Below are positions 55,701 through 64,000 of a stretch of 64,000 nucleotides of DNA, piece by piece. A program made the position numbers and the translations under genes. Source of the DNA: Planctomycetota bacterium. Lineage in GTDB: Bacteria; Planctomycetota; B15-G4; SIAN01. The notes under the pieces were generated by a model. The model was not told the origin of the DNA, ran no database searches, and worked only from the letters and a program-made list of their open reading frames with translations. Location: contig JAEUIC010000047.1 of the NCBI GenBank assembly GCA_016795285.1, positions 1 through 64,000 on the forward strand. Direction: 5' to 3'. Each line of letters begins with the position of its first letter. Positions within the stretch are counted from its first letter, which is position 1.

Positions 55701-58063
55701 GTGCCGCCGCTCGCCCGCGCCGGCGGCGGGCCGAACGCGAAGCCGCCGGCATGCAGCACGCCTGCCGCATCGCGGCGCGCCATCGCGCGCGGCTCGACCA
55801 GCTCGATCGCACCGAGCGCGAGCCCCTGCTCGCCCTGCACGATCGCCGGCAGCCGCAGCGCCGAGAGCCCGAAGAGCTCCGTCTCGCCGTCGCGCAGCTC
55901 CAGTCGCTCGACGTGCAACGAAGCGCGCCGCGCGCCGTCGCTCTCCGAGAGCTCCGCCGCGAGCGCCAGCTTCAGCTCGCCCGCGCGCAGCTCCGGCTCG
56001 ATCCCCTGCTCGCGCAGGAGCGGCGCCACGGCGTCAGCGCGCAGGCCGGTCGCCAGCAACTCGAGCTGCGTGTTCATGGCGAACGGCGTCGGCCGCACCG
56101 CCACGCTGCCGCCGAGCTCGAGCGTGTCGCACAGGTCGCGCAGCTTCACGGCGACCGCCAGCTGCGCGGGCGACGGCGCGGCCGCCGGATCGCCGCTCGT
56201 CGCGAAGCCGGCGAGACGCAGCGTCACGTCGTCGATCGCCAGCGTGAGCGGCTCGACGGCGCCCGCACTCGGCCCCGTACCGGTCGGCGCGTTCACGCGC
56301 ACGCCCGCCGCGCACCACGCGCCGCTCGCCTCGCGCTGCGCCTCGACGCGCACGCCGCGCAGCGCGAACTCCTGCAGCGCCAGCGCGCCCGCCGCCGGCC
56401 CGATCACGAGCCGCGCCACGCTCGCCGAGTCGAGCGCGAGCCGCTCGACGTCGCCACCCGCCGCGGCGTCGCGCTCCTCGACCAGCCGCAGCGGGCCGAG
56501 CGCCCCCTCGAGCGTCGTCGCGCCGTCCGCGCCGCTCGTCAGCGCGGCATGCAGCTCGCCGCTCGCGAGCGCGTCGCGGAAGGTCGTCTCGATCCCCGCG
56601 GCCGCGAGGTAGGGCGCGAGCTGCGCGAGTCCGTTCGAGAGCGCCAGCTCGAACGACAGCCGCCCGCGCTGCGTCGCGCCGATCGGCACGATCTCGCCTT
56701 CCGCGGTCAGCACGACGTCGGGCGCCGTCAATCGCAGCGCGAGCGTCATCGGCGGCCCATCGGCCGCCAACGCCGAGTCGAACTGCCGCAGCGCCGTGTC
56801 GGAGAGCTCGACCACGAGGTCGCGCGGCGGCTCGACGGTCGCATCGTGGAAGGCGAAGTGGAGCGCCGGCCGCAGCTCGTCGATCCGCAGCCGGAAGGGC
56901 GCGCTCGCCACCGCGCCGACCGGCGCCGCCGCGGCGTCCCGCGCGCTCGCCGCTGCTGCAATCGGCGGCGCGGGCGTCGTCGGTGCTGGCGGCTCCGACG
57001 GAGTCGTCTGCACGAAGCCGGCCGCGCGCAGCGCACCGTCGGCCGCTCGCGCCGCGCGGCCGCGGAGCTCCGTCGTCACGCTGCCGAGGTGGAGCCCTGC
57101 GCGCGTGAGTTCGCGCACCGGAACCGCTGCGGCGAAGGTGAACTCCTCGTCGTCGTCGGCCAGCAGCGCGGCGCGCACCACGTCGAAGCGGCCGGTCAGC
57201 GCGCGATGGGTCGCATCGACCGGTTGCAGCACACCGCCCGCCGCGAGTTCGACGTCGATCGACCGCGCCAGCGGCGCGAGCGGCAGCGCCGGCGCATAAC
57301 GACGCACCAGCTCCGCCACGACGCCGCGCACGCCCAGCACCAGCTGCGCCTGCGCCGACGGACCGCCCACCTGCGCCCGCACCGCCAGCTCGAGTCGCTC
57401 GACGACGCCCGGCGCGCGCAGCGCCAGGTCGAGCGTGGTCGGCCGCTGCGGGTGGCCGAGGTCGCTGATGTGCAGCTCGAGCGCCGCGGGCGTGACCAGC
57501 GGCGGCTCGACGGCGTCGTCGCGCAGCAGCACGCGGACGTTCTGCACGCGCAGCAGCTCGACCACGAGCGGCAGCGTGAAGTCGAACGGTGCATCGGCCG
57601 GCGTGGTCGCGCCGTCGGCGGGCGGCGGCTCGGCGGCATCGGCCGACGGAGAGGAGGTGGCCGGCTCCGGCGCCGGCGGCGTCCAGCCATCGAGGCCGAC
57701 GGTGCCGTCCTCGGCGCGCGCCAGCTTCGCATGCAGGCCATCGAGCTCGACGCGCCGCACGCGGAGCTGACCGCGCAGCAACGCGCTCATGTCGGCGTCG
57801 ACCTGCAGCGACTCGAGATCGAAGAGCGCCGCGCCATCGCTGCGCCGGCGCACGTCGAGGCGGCGCAGCTCGACGCTGCCGCCGAAGAGCGAGAGGTCGA
57901 GCCGCTCCCACGCGATCGAGAGGCCGAGCTTCTCGCCGACGCGATCGGCCACCGTCGGCAGCAGCGCGACGCCGCCGAAGCGCACCGCCACCAGCAGCAG
58001 GAGCGTGGCGCCGACCACGATGCGCCAGCGGCGGCGCGGCGCGCGCTTCACCGGCTCAACCAT
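52766..58063 (-). CDS. Giant AsmA/DUF748-like protein
   Basis: 1765 residues. ATG 58063 was chosen (GGAG nine bases upstream); one five codons earlier is possible. The N-terminus has a single membrane anchor (WRIVVGATLLLLVAVRFGGV) followed by the AsmA-like opening GLSIAWERLDLSLFGGSVEL and LRVRRVELDGLHAKLARAED. Most of the chain consists of repeating amphipathic beta strands with Ala/Pro-rich linkers, including several DFTFRDETVTPPM-like repeats (VRVLLRDDAVEPPL, LHFAFHDATVEPPRD, LRFDDAAVEPAVAL, FRFEDATRPEAPPL). Near the C-terminus DGTPIVVALEPGSGVLPTDA with LEPLLAQLRADPSLSVVVDH resembles the OmpA-like end of DUF748 proteins. Such proteins are thought to form hydrophobic-groove bridges for lipids between membranes. 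It overlaps the upstream lipoprotein gene. Confidence 0.88.
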   Translation of the reverse strand: MVEPVKRAPRRRWRIVVGATLLLLVAVRFGGVALLPTVADRVGEKLGLSIAWERLDLSLFGGSVELRRLDVRRRSDGAALFDLESLQVDADMSALLRGQLRVRRVELDGLHAKLARAEDGTVGLDGWTPPAPEPATSSPSADAAEPPPADGATTPADAPFDFTLPLVVELLRVQNVRVLLRDDAVEPPLVTPAALELHISDLGHPQRPTTLDLALRAPGVVERLELAVRAQVGGPSAQAQLVLGVRGVVAELVRRYAPALPLAPLARSIDVELAAGGVLQPVDATHRALTGRFDVVRAALLADDDEEFTFAAAVPVRELTRAGLHLGSVTTELRGRAARAADGALRAAGFVQTTPSEPPAPTTPAPPIAAAASARDAAAAPVGAVASAPFRLRIDELRPALHFAFHDATVEPPRDLVVELSDTALRQFDSALAADGPPMTLALRLTAPDVVLTAEGEIVPIGATQRGRLSFELALSNGLAQLAPYLAAAGIETTFRDALASGELHAALTSGADGATTLEGALGPLRLVEERDAAAGGDVERLALDSASVARLVIGPAAGALALQEFALRGVRVEAQREASGAWCAAGVRVNAPTGTGPSAGAVEPLTLAIDDVTLRLAGFATSGDPAAAPSPAQLAVAVKLRDLCDTLELGGSVAVRPTPFAMNTQLELLATGLRADAVAPLLREQGIEPELRAGELKLALAAELSESDGARRASLHVERLELRDGETELFGLSALRLPAIVQGEQGLALGAIELVEPRAMARRDAAGVLHAGGFAFGPPPARASGGTAAAASGAAPMESTAATEPAAEGAPGAPLSLAGLRVSGAHLRFDDAAVEPAVALDARVALEVGPLTLGSAQATPFEVEVQLADALDELAIAGDFCSDPRALGAKATVRARGVRAGPLAGWFPPDLALTTADGRLALAVEASLRSDDAGSRRAELAVRELSWRDGEAEPSLALDELRVTVPQLDLPSGPLVIESITSRGLVVRARRLDASRIALLGCEVRAAAPTVPTAPAVEVANVEAPIAEAPPAAKRVALELPERVQLGVVDLGVAEFRFEDATRPEAPPLQASFVLRHATPATLWSRDPAAIEPLRLELRASAAPALRELAIGLETTPFAPVPELTLTLDASGLSGPGLVAWLPQLAEQLDLAELADGTVHAKVEASAQVRRRGAAEIDFGAGFGAHVALRDFAMKATPESAPFLALESVEIDVAKVRPATGDVHVRTIEVHRPVAAVRQTADALEIGPLKLRRSPAAPPMEPPTTAPTASAEPPPGPEVRPAARPEFRIDELLVTGLDFTFRDETVTPPMVLPLTDLEVEVRRFTTRAFTEARPIAFRVALEAGALEFERRDAGSLLGGFLRAAAGAVTGGNDAPALEQRPAFDLLELNGSLALFPAPTGFARLDIGSLELQAFEGPAAAAGIEIGDGLLDTRVLVQLLGIEGMRIDSDTTLTSLSISEPPNGPIATYLKLPAPLDSILFLLRDEEGATRLPVRFDVPSAGMEGHAIARLATETLARLIADAVAGAPMRVVSGALDVVQLQNVPGLSSLPGLGSLLGKTEPLPFDGTPIVVALEPGSGVLPTDALARLEPLLAQLRADPSLSVVVDHQLGGGDVERLEQWSRPSDDDLAELARKLRTRRATVDDERAVAAAAARVAIGSGDEAAATAARESLRGAERELARIEEALEATLALHGDARRGVAQRVRASAKALAAARLAAARELLMGAAVESIGTRLQVKRARATPPLGDGGGVLLFTPRPKTGAR

Positions 58064-59480
58064 CGGCGCGCTCCGCATCCAGCTCGGCCGCAGCAGCCGC
58101 CGCCGCCCGCGCCGCCAGCACCGCGCGCCGTTGGGCGAGCGGCGCGAGCGGGTCGAAGCCGTCCGGCGCCGCCCCGCGCTCGAGGAGCCAGTCGTAGGCG
58201 CGCACGCGCGACGCCGCGCTGTTCTCCTCCAGCAACTCGAGGTTCTCCGCCACCAGCTGCTGCGCGAGCCGCTCGAGGCTGGTGCAGTTGCGCGCCAGCT
58301 CGGCCAGTTGCGACGGGTAGGCGGCGAGCGCTCCCGTGCGGCGCGCCAGCACGCTCGCGAGTTCCGCGGGCAGCTCGCCGTTCGTCGCCTCCTGCGCCAA
58401 CCAGCCGAGCGCCGCCCGCTCGAGCAGCGCGTCGAGCGCCGCTTCGTCGGCCGGCTCCGGAACGGCCGCGCGCAGCTCGATGCAGTGCACCAGCAGGCCG
58501 GCCAGCTGCAGATCGTCCGTCGCCACGGCGAGGTCGGCGGCGCAGCTCTCCGGCAGGCGCGTCGTCAGCCAGACCAACGCCGTGCGGCTGTTCGCTTCCC
58601 TGCGCAGGTCGCGCCATGCGGCGAGCCGCTCGCTCACCTGCAGCGCCGGCGCTTGCGTCGCCGCGCGCCGCGCCTGCTCGCGCGCCACGAGCTCCTCGGC
58701 CCGCGCGCGCCACTGGGCCGCCGCGGGCGACTCGGCCGCGACCTCCTCGACTTCGAGCCACGCCGCGCACCACGCGCCGTGCCCGCCGACGAAGGGGCTC
58801 GGCACGACCAGCAGCAGCGGTCCATCGGCCGCTCGCAGCGGCGCCGAGAGCTTGGCGAGCTCGCCGTCGAAGCCGGGAGTGCCGCGCTCGAGCGTGACCG
58901 TGGCGCCGTCGCTGCCCCCCGTGTCGACCGCCAGCGCGAAGCGCCGTTCGAGCGGTTCGGGCGGCGTCCGCTCGCGCAGGAAGTCGCTTCCATCGTCGAG
59001 TCGCTCGCGCACGCTGGCCGCGAACCAGCTGGTGAAGCCGCCGATCAGCGGCTCGTCGAATTCGGCGAGCGGCAGGAACGCCGCCGCGCCCGCGCCACGC
59101 AGGCGTTCGAGCAGCTCGCGCGCCGCCGCCCCACGCCACGTCTGCCCCGGCTCGAGCGCGGCCGAGGGGAGGCGCAGCGAGCCGCTCGCGGCGGGGTCGG
59201 CCACCACCGCCAGCGCGTCGACCAGCCGCGCGCCGCCCTCGGCGGGCCGCTCGGCCAGCAACGCCAGCACGATCTTCACGAAGCGGCGCGGCCCCGGCGC
59301 AGCGGCGGCATCGGCGACCGCACTGGCGGCGGAACCGGCGGCGAGCGTGCGACCCGGCAGCGCATCGCAAGCGGTCGCGAGACCGTCGGGCGCGGCGAGC
59401 GGGCGGGACGCTGCCGGCGGCGGGGGCGCACTGCAGGAGGTTGCAAGTGCGAGGAGGCAGGCGAGGATCGTGCAACGCAT
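58056..59480 (-). CDS. Lipoprotein of unknown function, upstream of the AsmA-like gene
   Basis: 474 residues. The lipobox ALATSC places the acylated Cys at 16, followed by a Pro/Ala-rich spacer. The remainder is Ala/Leu-rich and helical, with GGFTSWFAASVRERLDDGSD, FALAVDTGGSDGATVTLERG and LLLVVPSPFVGGHGAWCAAW as the more structured parts; repeated helical pairs towards the end could be solenoid-like. No family recognised. Its stop codon lies inside the first codons of the AsmA-like gene (8-bp overlap), so the two are translationally coupled and may work together in the envelope. Confidence 0.8.
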   Translation of the reverse strand: MRCTILACLLALATSCSAPPPPAASRPLAAPDGLATACDALPGRTLAAGSAASAVADAAAAPGPRRFVKIVLALLAERPAEGGARLVDALAVVADPAASGSLRLPSAALEPGQTWRGAAARELLERLRGAGAAAFLPLAEFDEPLIGGFTSWFAASVRERLDDGSDFLRERTPPEPLERRFALAVDTGGSDGATVTLERGTPGFDGELAKLSAPLRAADGPLLLVVPSPFVGGHGAWCAAWLEVEEVAAESPAAAQWRARAEELVAREQARRAATQAPALQVSERLAAWRDLRREANSRTALVWLTTRLPESCAADLAVATDDLQLAGLLVHCIELRAAVPEPADEAALDALLERAALGWLAQEATNGELPAELASVLARRTGALAAYPSQLAELARNCTSLERLAQQLVAENLELLEENSAASRVRAYDWLLERGAAPDGFDPLAPLAQRRAVLAARAAAAAAAELDAERADG

Positions 59481-59568
59481 GGTCGGCTCGGCGCGAAGGG
59501 GCGCGGGATCAAAGACGAAGCGGTGCAGCGACGCAATGCACGCGCCGCCCACCGCATGGAGAGACGGG

Positions 59569-60978
59569 ATGGCGCTGCGATTCCTGCTCGATCGCTCACG
59601 GCGTGGCGCGCACCTGCGGCCACTGGCGCTGGCGGGCGCCCTGCTGCTCGGCGCGGTCGCGCCGCTCGCCGGGCAGGAACCCCCGACCGCACCGCCGGAC
59701 GCTCCGCCCGTTGTGCCACCGGTTGCACCGCCCGGCGCGCCACCCGCCGCGGCCCCGGCTGCGAAGACGCCGCAGATCGAGTGGCTCGCGAGCTGGCCCG
59801 AGGCGCTGCGGCGCGCGCGCTCCGAGAAGAAGCTGATCTTCGTCGCGTTCAACGCCGATGGCGCCGCGGCCGACGACGCCTTCGTCAAGCTCTACCGCGA
59901 GGAGGCGCTGGTCACGAAGTTGGCGGGCTTCGTCTGCGTGGTCGGGAGCGCCGGCCAGCACGCCGAGACGCCGGACGAGGTGGGCGGCCGCCACTGCGAG
60001 CGGTTCGGCGGCGGCAGCTGCGCCGACCATCAGCAGTGCGCGTCGAAGGCGGCGGCGGAGCTGTTCGGCGGCGTCGAGATGGTGACGCCGCAGCACGTCG
60101 TCTGCACCGGCGAGGGGCGCGTGCTGGCGCGCCGCGCGTTCGCGCTCTCGCTGGCCGAGCTGCAGCTGCTGCTCGATCGCGCGCTGCGCGCCGCCGCGGC
60201 GCCGCCGCCCGGCTCGCCGGAAGCGAAGGCGGAGGCGGCTCGCGTCGCCGAGCTGCTGGCCGACGCGCAGAAGGCGCGCGCGTCGCGCAAGGACGAGTTC
60301 CTGAAGTCGATCCACGACCTCGGCAGCGAGGCGGCGCGCGCGCAGCTCTTCGACTACGCGAAGAAGGGCGACGACGACGCGACGCGCGTGGCGGTGATCG
60401 AGTCGCTGGCGCTGTCGGGCGACTGGACGGTGGTCGAGCCGCTGATCGCGATCACCAAGGAGGGCAAGGAGTTCGTCGCGCTGGCCGCGGTCGACGCGCT
60501 GCGGAAGGTCGCGCTGCCCGATGCGAAGGAGGCGTTGAAGAAGCTCCTGCCGGCGCACACCGGCAACGATGCGGGGCGCGTGTTGCGGGCGCTCGCCGCG
60601 TGCGGGCCGCGCGATCCGGCGGTGCGCGAGCTGCTGGTGAAGAAGGCGAAGGGCAACGACCAGAACGTGCGCGGCCACGCGCTGATCGGCATGGGGTCGC
60701 TGGCGTCGGCGCCGGAGCTGATCACGCTGCTGGACAAGGCGCTGAACGATCGGCTCACCGTGGCGCGCGCCTGCGCCGTCTACGCGGTCGGCCGCGGTCG
60801 CCACGAGAAGTGCCGCGACACGCTCGCCAAGCTGGCCGGCGCCGAGACGCACGTCGCGCTGAAGGAGCTGGCCGAGACGGCGCTGGCGCACTTGGACCAC
60901 GACCCGGCCGATGCGAAGTGCTGCGACCTCGACGCGCTGCTCGGCGAGTTCATCTCGCTCGGGGACACGCGGCGGTAG
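59569..60978 (+). CDS. Secreted thioredoxin-like domain plus HEAT-repeat protein
   Basis: 469 residues. ATG 59569 follows GGAGAGA. A signal peptide (LRPLALAGALLLGAVAPLAG) and a Pro-rich linker precede a thioredoxin-like domain (WLASWPEALRRARSEKKLIF, FVAFNADGAAADDAFVKLYR, PQHVVCTGEGRVLARRAF) that has no CxxC. From ~residue 235 come HEAT repeats (VAVIESLALSGDWTVVEPLI, FVALAAVDALRKVALPDAKE, GHALIGMGSLASAPELITLL, CAVYAVGRGRHEKCRDTLAK). Cysteines in RHCERFGGGSCADHQQC may form disulfides. The combination is frequent in planctomycete secreted proteins of unknown role, probably protein-protein scaffolding. Confidence 0.87.
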   Translation: MALRFLLDRSRRGAHLRPLALAGALLLGAVAPLAGQEPPTAPPDAPPVVPPVAPPGAPPAAAPAAKTPQIEWLASWPEALRRARSEKKLIFVAFNADGAAADDAFVKLYREEALVTKLAGFVCVVGSAGQHAETPDEVGGRHCERFGGGSCADHQQCASKAAAELFGGVEMVTPQHVVCTGEGRVLARRAFALSLAELQLLLDRALRAAAAPPPGSPEAKAEAARVAELLADAQKARASRKDEFLKSIHDLGSEAARAQLFDYAKKGDDDATRVAVIESLALSGDWTVVEPLIAITKEGKEFVALAAVDALRKVALPDAKEALKKLLPAHTGNDAGRVLRALAACGPRDPAVRELLVKKAKGNDQNVRGHALIGMGSLASAPELITLLDKALNDRLTVARACAVYAVGRGRHEKCRDTLAKLAGAETHVALKELAETALAHLDHDPADAKCCDLDALLGEFISLGDTRR

Positions 60979-61303
60979 GCGCCGCGGCAACGGCCGGCAG
61001 CGTCGCGCTCCGCCAGCGCCGCCGCTCGCGCGCGGGCCGCTGCTTCAACCGCCACTCGATGCGCAGCGCCTCGCCGCGCGTCGCGAACGGCCCCCACCTG
61101 GCCGCGATGCGCCACGGCCGTCCCGCCCGCGTCGAGCGCGCCCCGCCCGGCAGCGTCCCGTTGTGCTGCGCGAGCCGCCGCGCGAGGTCGGTCGCGATGC
61201 CGACGTAGGTGCGCGTCGCCGAAGCGAGCAGGTAGACGAACCAACGGGCCGGGAGCGGCTTCGGGGGCGGCGAGGGATCCCGCTTCATCGCGTGGCGCTT
61301 CAT
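60950..61303 (-). CDS. GIY-YIG domain protein (UPF0213-like)
   Basis: 117 residues; starts at ATG 61303 or, five codons later, 61288. The GIY-YIG nuclease module is seen as ARWFVYLLASATRTYVGIAT (the VYLL and YVG form of the motif), DLARRLAQHNG, GARSTRAGRPWRIAARW, and ATRGEALRIEWRLKQ with the catalytic-site Glu. Stand-alone members of this family are probable structure-specific DNA nucleases of uncertain role. Its 3' end overlaps the HEAT-thioredoxin gene by 29 bp on the opposite strand. Confidence 0.87.
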   Translation of the reverse strand: MKRHAMKRDPSPPPKPLPARWFVYLLASATRTYVGIATDLARRLAQHNGTLPGGARSTRAGRPWRIAARWGPFATRGEALRIEWRLKQRPARERRRWRSATLPAVAAAPTAACPRAR

Positions 61304-61662
61304 TCGTCCAGCATGGTGCCGCGCGACCCCGCCGATGTCGAAGCGAGCCGCACGTGAGTCGACGGCCGCGGGAGGATACGGAGGCGCTCACCGAGCGAGC
61401 GCCCTGCCACCGCGGATGTCACAGTCCGGTGACGCTTGGCGAGGGCCGCGGCCGCGAGCGACCGCATCGGCCGGCCGCGAGCCGCCACCATCGGCGTCAA
61501 CCGAGACGATCGATGGACGAACGCTCCCGGGAGCGCGACGCTGGTCGCGACGCCACACGGTCGTCCTGTGACGAATTGCGCCATCCGCCCGCGCCGCGCC
61601 GCGATTTGCAGAGTTCGGTCCGCCGCAGTCTCTCGGACCAGCCCCCCCGCGGAGTCGGTGCC
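61304..61662. other. 359-bp divergent intergenic region
   Basis: No convincing gene. It must hold promoters for the GIY-YIG gene (minus) and the HEAT-repeat gene (plus). A short hairpin, GTCAC (61418-61422) with GTGAC (61429-61433), is the only structure noted; it is too weak to name. Confidence 0.6.
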
Positions 61663-64000
61663 ATGCGAACCACGCTTCGATCGTTCTCCCTCCTGCTGTT
61701 GTTGGCGGCCAGCGCGGCCGCCGGCGACGAGACGCGCCCGCTCGTCGCGCCGCCGATCGGCCCGCCGCCGCTCGAGCAGCAGATCGCCGCCCTCCAGCTG
61801 CGCTACCGGACGGTGGTCGCCGAGCTGCGCAGCCGTGACCTGCGCGGCCTGCCCGCCGAGCGGATCGCGCGGCGCGAGCGGACGCTCGAGCTGCTGGCCG
61901 ACTACGCCGAGCGCGGCATCTTCACGACCAGCCCGCGGCCGTGGCCGCAGCTCGCCCCGCAGTTCATCGACGAGCACGGCAACCGCTGCGCGCTCGCCAG
62001 CGTGATCGACCGCTCCGGCATGCCGGAGGTCGTCCTGCGGCTCGCCGCCGAGTGCAACGACGCGTGGTTGAACGAGGTGATCGTCGATCCCGAGGTGGTG
62101 CGCGCGCTCGACGAGCTCGGCCTGACGCCCGACGAGGCGTGCTACATCCACGGGCCCGGCTCCGCGCCGCCGCCGCCGGCGTCCAACGACAACGTGGCGC
62201 CGCTCGACAACACCGGCCGCAACGTCGTCACCCTCGACCCGACGCCGGCCCCGACGGGATCGACCACCACGACGCCGCCGCCCGCGACGACGCCCCCGCA
62301 ACGCCCGACCACGCCACCGGAGCGTCGAACGGCCCGCACTCCCACCGACCCGGCGCCGCCGCTCGCCGGCGGGATCCCGGGCGGCCCGACGACTCCTCCG
62401 GTGCGCGGCGGCGTGACCGGTGCGGTCCGGCGCGCCCAGGAGACGTCGCAGTTCGACGTCGCCACGTGGTGGCGCGCCAACGCCGACCGCTTCCTCTCGG
62501 TCCGCGACCTCTACCGCGGCGACCTGTCGACCACGCCTCTCGCGTCGACGGAGAGCTGGCGAGTCCGCCCCGAGGAGAACGCGCAGCTGCGCCTTCGCCT
62601 CGCCGAAGCGGCGCACGATCCGCAGGTCGCCGCCACCGCGCTCGGCATGTGGGCGCGCATCACCGACGGCAGCGACAGCGCGGAGCTGCTGGAGCGGACG
62701 CTCGCCTTCATGGCCGATCCGAACCAGCGCGACCGCGAGTGGGCGCCGGTGATCCTCGCCGCGCTCGGCCGACCGGAAGCGATCGGCGTGCTGACCGAGC
62801 TGGTGACCGACTCGAAGGCGGGCCGCGCCCGCTTCGGCGCGACGAGCGCGATCCCCGAGACGGTTCGCGCGCGCGCCGCGGTGGCGCTCGGCCGCTGCGG
62901 TTCGGCGGTGCCGACCTTGACCAAGACGTTGCGCGATCAGCCGGCGGCCCACGTCGACTTGGCCGCGGCGTGCGTCATGGGGCTTGGCCTCGCGGCGAAG
63001 TCGCCGAGCGAGCAGTTCACGGCGATCGGCGCGCTGATGGAGGCGCTCGACGACGAGTCGCTGCCGCCGGCAGTCCTGGCGCAGGTGCCGGGCGCGCTGG
63101 TGGTGGCCGATGCGAAGGCCGCGCTGCCGCGCCTGTTCGATGTCGTGCAGCGCTTCCGCGGCCCGCGCGAGCTGCGCGCCGCGTGCGCCCATGCTCTCGG
63201 CGCGCTGGCGCCCGAGCTCGACGCGCCGCTCTGCGACGCGCTGCTGGCGCTGGCGCGGCGCGATGTCGACGTCGAGTCGCGCCAGGCGGCGCTGCTCGCG
63301 CTCGGCGAGCTCTCGCTGCGGAGCGGCTCGCAGCTCGATCCGGCCGTCGGGACCATGCTCGCGGCGTTCCAGCTCGATGGCGTCCAGGGGCGGCTGCGCC
63401 ATGCGACCGACGTCCCGTGGCACATCGTCGCCGCCGGCCTCTTCGCGCGCGGCGGCCACTCGGCCAGCGCGCCGGTGGTGGAGCAGCTGCGCGAGATCGC
63501 CGTCTCCGGCAACCACGAGGCGCGCGGCGCCGCGCTGCTCGCGCTCGGCCTGGCGCGCGACCGCGAGTCGCTCGCCCTGTACGTCAGCGCGGCCAGCGAG
63601 AGCGCACCGCAGGTCGCCCTGCCGGCCATCTACTCGCTCGGCCTCGTCGATGCGCGAGCGCAGCGCGAGGAGCTGCTGGCGCTCTGCAGCGACTCGCAGG
63701 ACGAGCGGCTCGGCTTCGCCGCCGGCTACGTGCTGGGTTGCCTCGCCGATCCGATGATCATCGCCCCGATGACGCGGCAGTTCGTGGCGACGCGCTCCGA
63801 CGTGGTGCGCAGCGCGCTGGCGCGGGCGCTCGGCGAGATCGGCGATCGGCGCGCGCTGCCGGCGCTGGTCGAGTTCGCGTTCGACCCGGCGCAGAGCTAC
63901 GTCGATCGCGAGCGCGCGATCGCTTCGCTCGGCGTCGCGGCGCAGCGCTCCGACTCGACGTGGAACGAGTCGATCCGCCACGCCGTCTTCCAGGGCGAGG
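61663..64000 (+). CDS. Secreted HEAT-repeat protein with an N-terminal unknown domain, 3' partial
   Basis: 779 codons are visible before the right edge, with no stop. The ATG at 61663 follows GGAG at 61651-61654. A signal peptide (LRSFSLLLLLAASAAAG) leads to a ~150-residue helical domain with FIDEHGNRCALASVIDRSG, LRLAAECNDAWLNEVIVD and LDELGLTPDEACYIHGPG, a compact motif set I have no name for. A Pro/Thr-rich linker (~180-240) follows, then a long run of HEAT/PBS-lyase-type repeats (RARAAVALGRCGSAVPTLTK, LRAACAHALGALAPELDAPL, RQAALLALGELSLRSGSQLD, RSALARALGEIGDRRALPAL). Probably an exported scaffold; substrate unknown. Confidence 0.9.
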   Translation, partial: MRTTLRSFSLLLLLAASAAAGDETRPLVAPPIGPPPLEQQIAALQLRYRTVVAELRSRDLRGLPAERIARRERTLELLADYAERGIFTTSPRPWPQLAPQFIDEHGNRCALASVIDRSGMPEVVLRLAAECNDAWLNEVIVDPEVVRALDELGLTPDEACYIHGPGSAPPPPASNDNVAPLDNTGRNVVTLDPTPAPTGSTTTTPPPATTPPQRPTTPPERRTARTPTDPAPPLAGGIPGGPTTPPVRGGVTGAVRRAQETSQFDVATWWRANADRFLSVRDLYRGDLSTTPLASTESWRVRPEENAQLRLRLAEAAHDPQVAATALGMWARITDGSDSAELLERTLAFMADPNQRDREWAPVILAALGRPEAIGVLTELVTDSKAGRARFGATSAIPETVRARAAVALGRCGSAVPTLTKTLRDQPAAHVDLAAACVMGLGLAAKSPSEQFTAIGALMEALDDESLPPAVLAQVPGALVVADAKAALPRLFDVVQRFRGPRELRAACAHALGALAPELDAPLCDALLALARRDVDVESRQAALLALGELSLRSGSQLDPAVGTMLAAFQLDGVQGRLRHATDVPWHIVAAGLFARGGHSASAPVVEQLREIAVSGNHEARGAALLALGLARDRESLALYVSAASESAPQVALPAIYSLGLVDARAQREELLALCSDSQDERLGFAAGYVLGCLADPMIIAPMTRQFVATRSDVVRSALARALGEIGDRRALPALVEFAFDPAQSYVDRERAIASLGVAAQRSDSTWNESIRHAVFQGE

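Noticed and set aside
52982..58897. A very long open frame on the plus strand opposite the AsmA-like gene
   Set aside because: Its translation is Arg/Ala/Glu/His-rich with no domains, as expected for antisense frames at this GC; the minus-strand product has a membrane anchor and AsmA-like repeats.

Overview
The window reads as chromosomal DNA of a very GC-rich planctomycete (Planctomycetota) or a close relative. The main pointers are the paired PSCyt1/PSCyt2/PSD1 cytochrome and DUF1501 genes (13384-18011), the planctomycete-type heme-binding domain at the left edge, an ECF sigma factor fused to a long extracytoplasmic region, large secreted FG-GAP proteins, and several HEAT-repeat proteins. 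About 40 protein genes are supported. No rRNA, tRNA, CRISPR array, intact insertion sequence or prophage was recognised.

Layout. 1-9 kb: heme protein (5' partial), a hybrid sensor kinase coupled to an iodotyrosine-deiodinase-like flavoenzyme, a tightly overlapping three-gene minus-strand operon (unknown, GNAT-VOC fusion, SGNH-like), and a secreted subtilisin. 9-18 kb: sigma factor fused to carboxypeptidase-regulatory-like repeats, a UPF0175/DUF3368 toxin-antitoxin pair, and the PSD1-DUF1501 pair. 18-27 kb: three tandem paralogous FG-GAP proteins and an unknown Cys-containing secreted protein. 28-32 kb: Fpg/Nei glycosylase, a Trp-rich lipoprotein, and an FG-GAP gene with an in-frame UGA. 32-38 kb: a remnant of an Rpn/YhgA-like gene, then a TolB-amidohydrolase and a redoxin-cytochrome-PHM-like gene four bases apart. 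38-42.4 kb: minus-strand cluster of a peroxiredoxin-M28 peptidase fusion, a DEDDh exonuclease, two DUF1579 paralogues and an MmcQ/YjbR protein. 42.6-45.4 kb: BlaI/M56 system with an operator. 45.5-48 kb: CarH-like MerR regulator plus an SDR-DUF2867 protein. 48-52.7 kb: thioredoxin-like lipoprotein, fasciclin protein, two PilT-type ATPases, small lipoprotein. 52.7-64 kb: a giant AsmA-like protein with a lipoprotein, a thioredoxin-HEAT protein, a GIY-YIG protein, and a HEAT protein cut by the right edge.

The most unusual signal is selenocysteine. Two separate genes are each broken by one in-frame UGA with the reading frame intact on both sides. In one (peroxiredoxin-M28 fusion, 40231-42414) the UGA sits where the peroxidatic Cys belongs. 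In the other (FG-GAP protein, 30889-32133) it forms a Sec-Cys pair. Each UGA is followed, at 19-21 nt, by a hairpin with a G in the first two loop bases, as expected of a bacterial SECIS element. Conventional gene calling would split or truncate both genes. Function statements rest on family motifs read by eye; no database search was possible.
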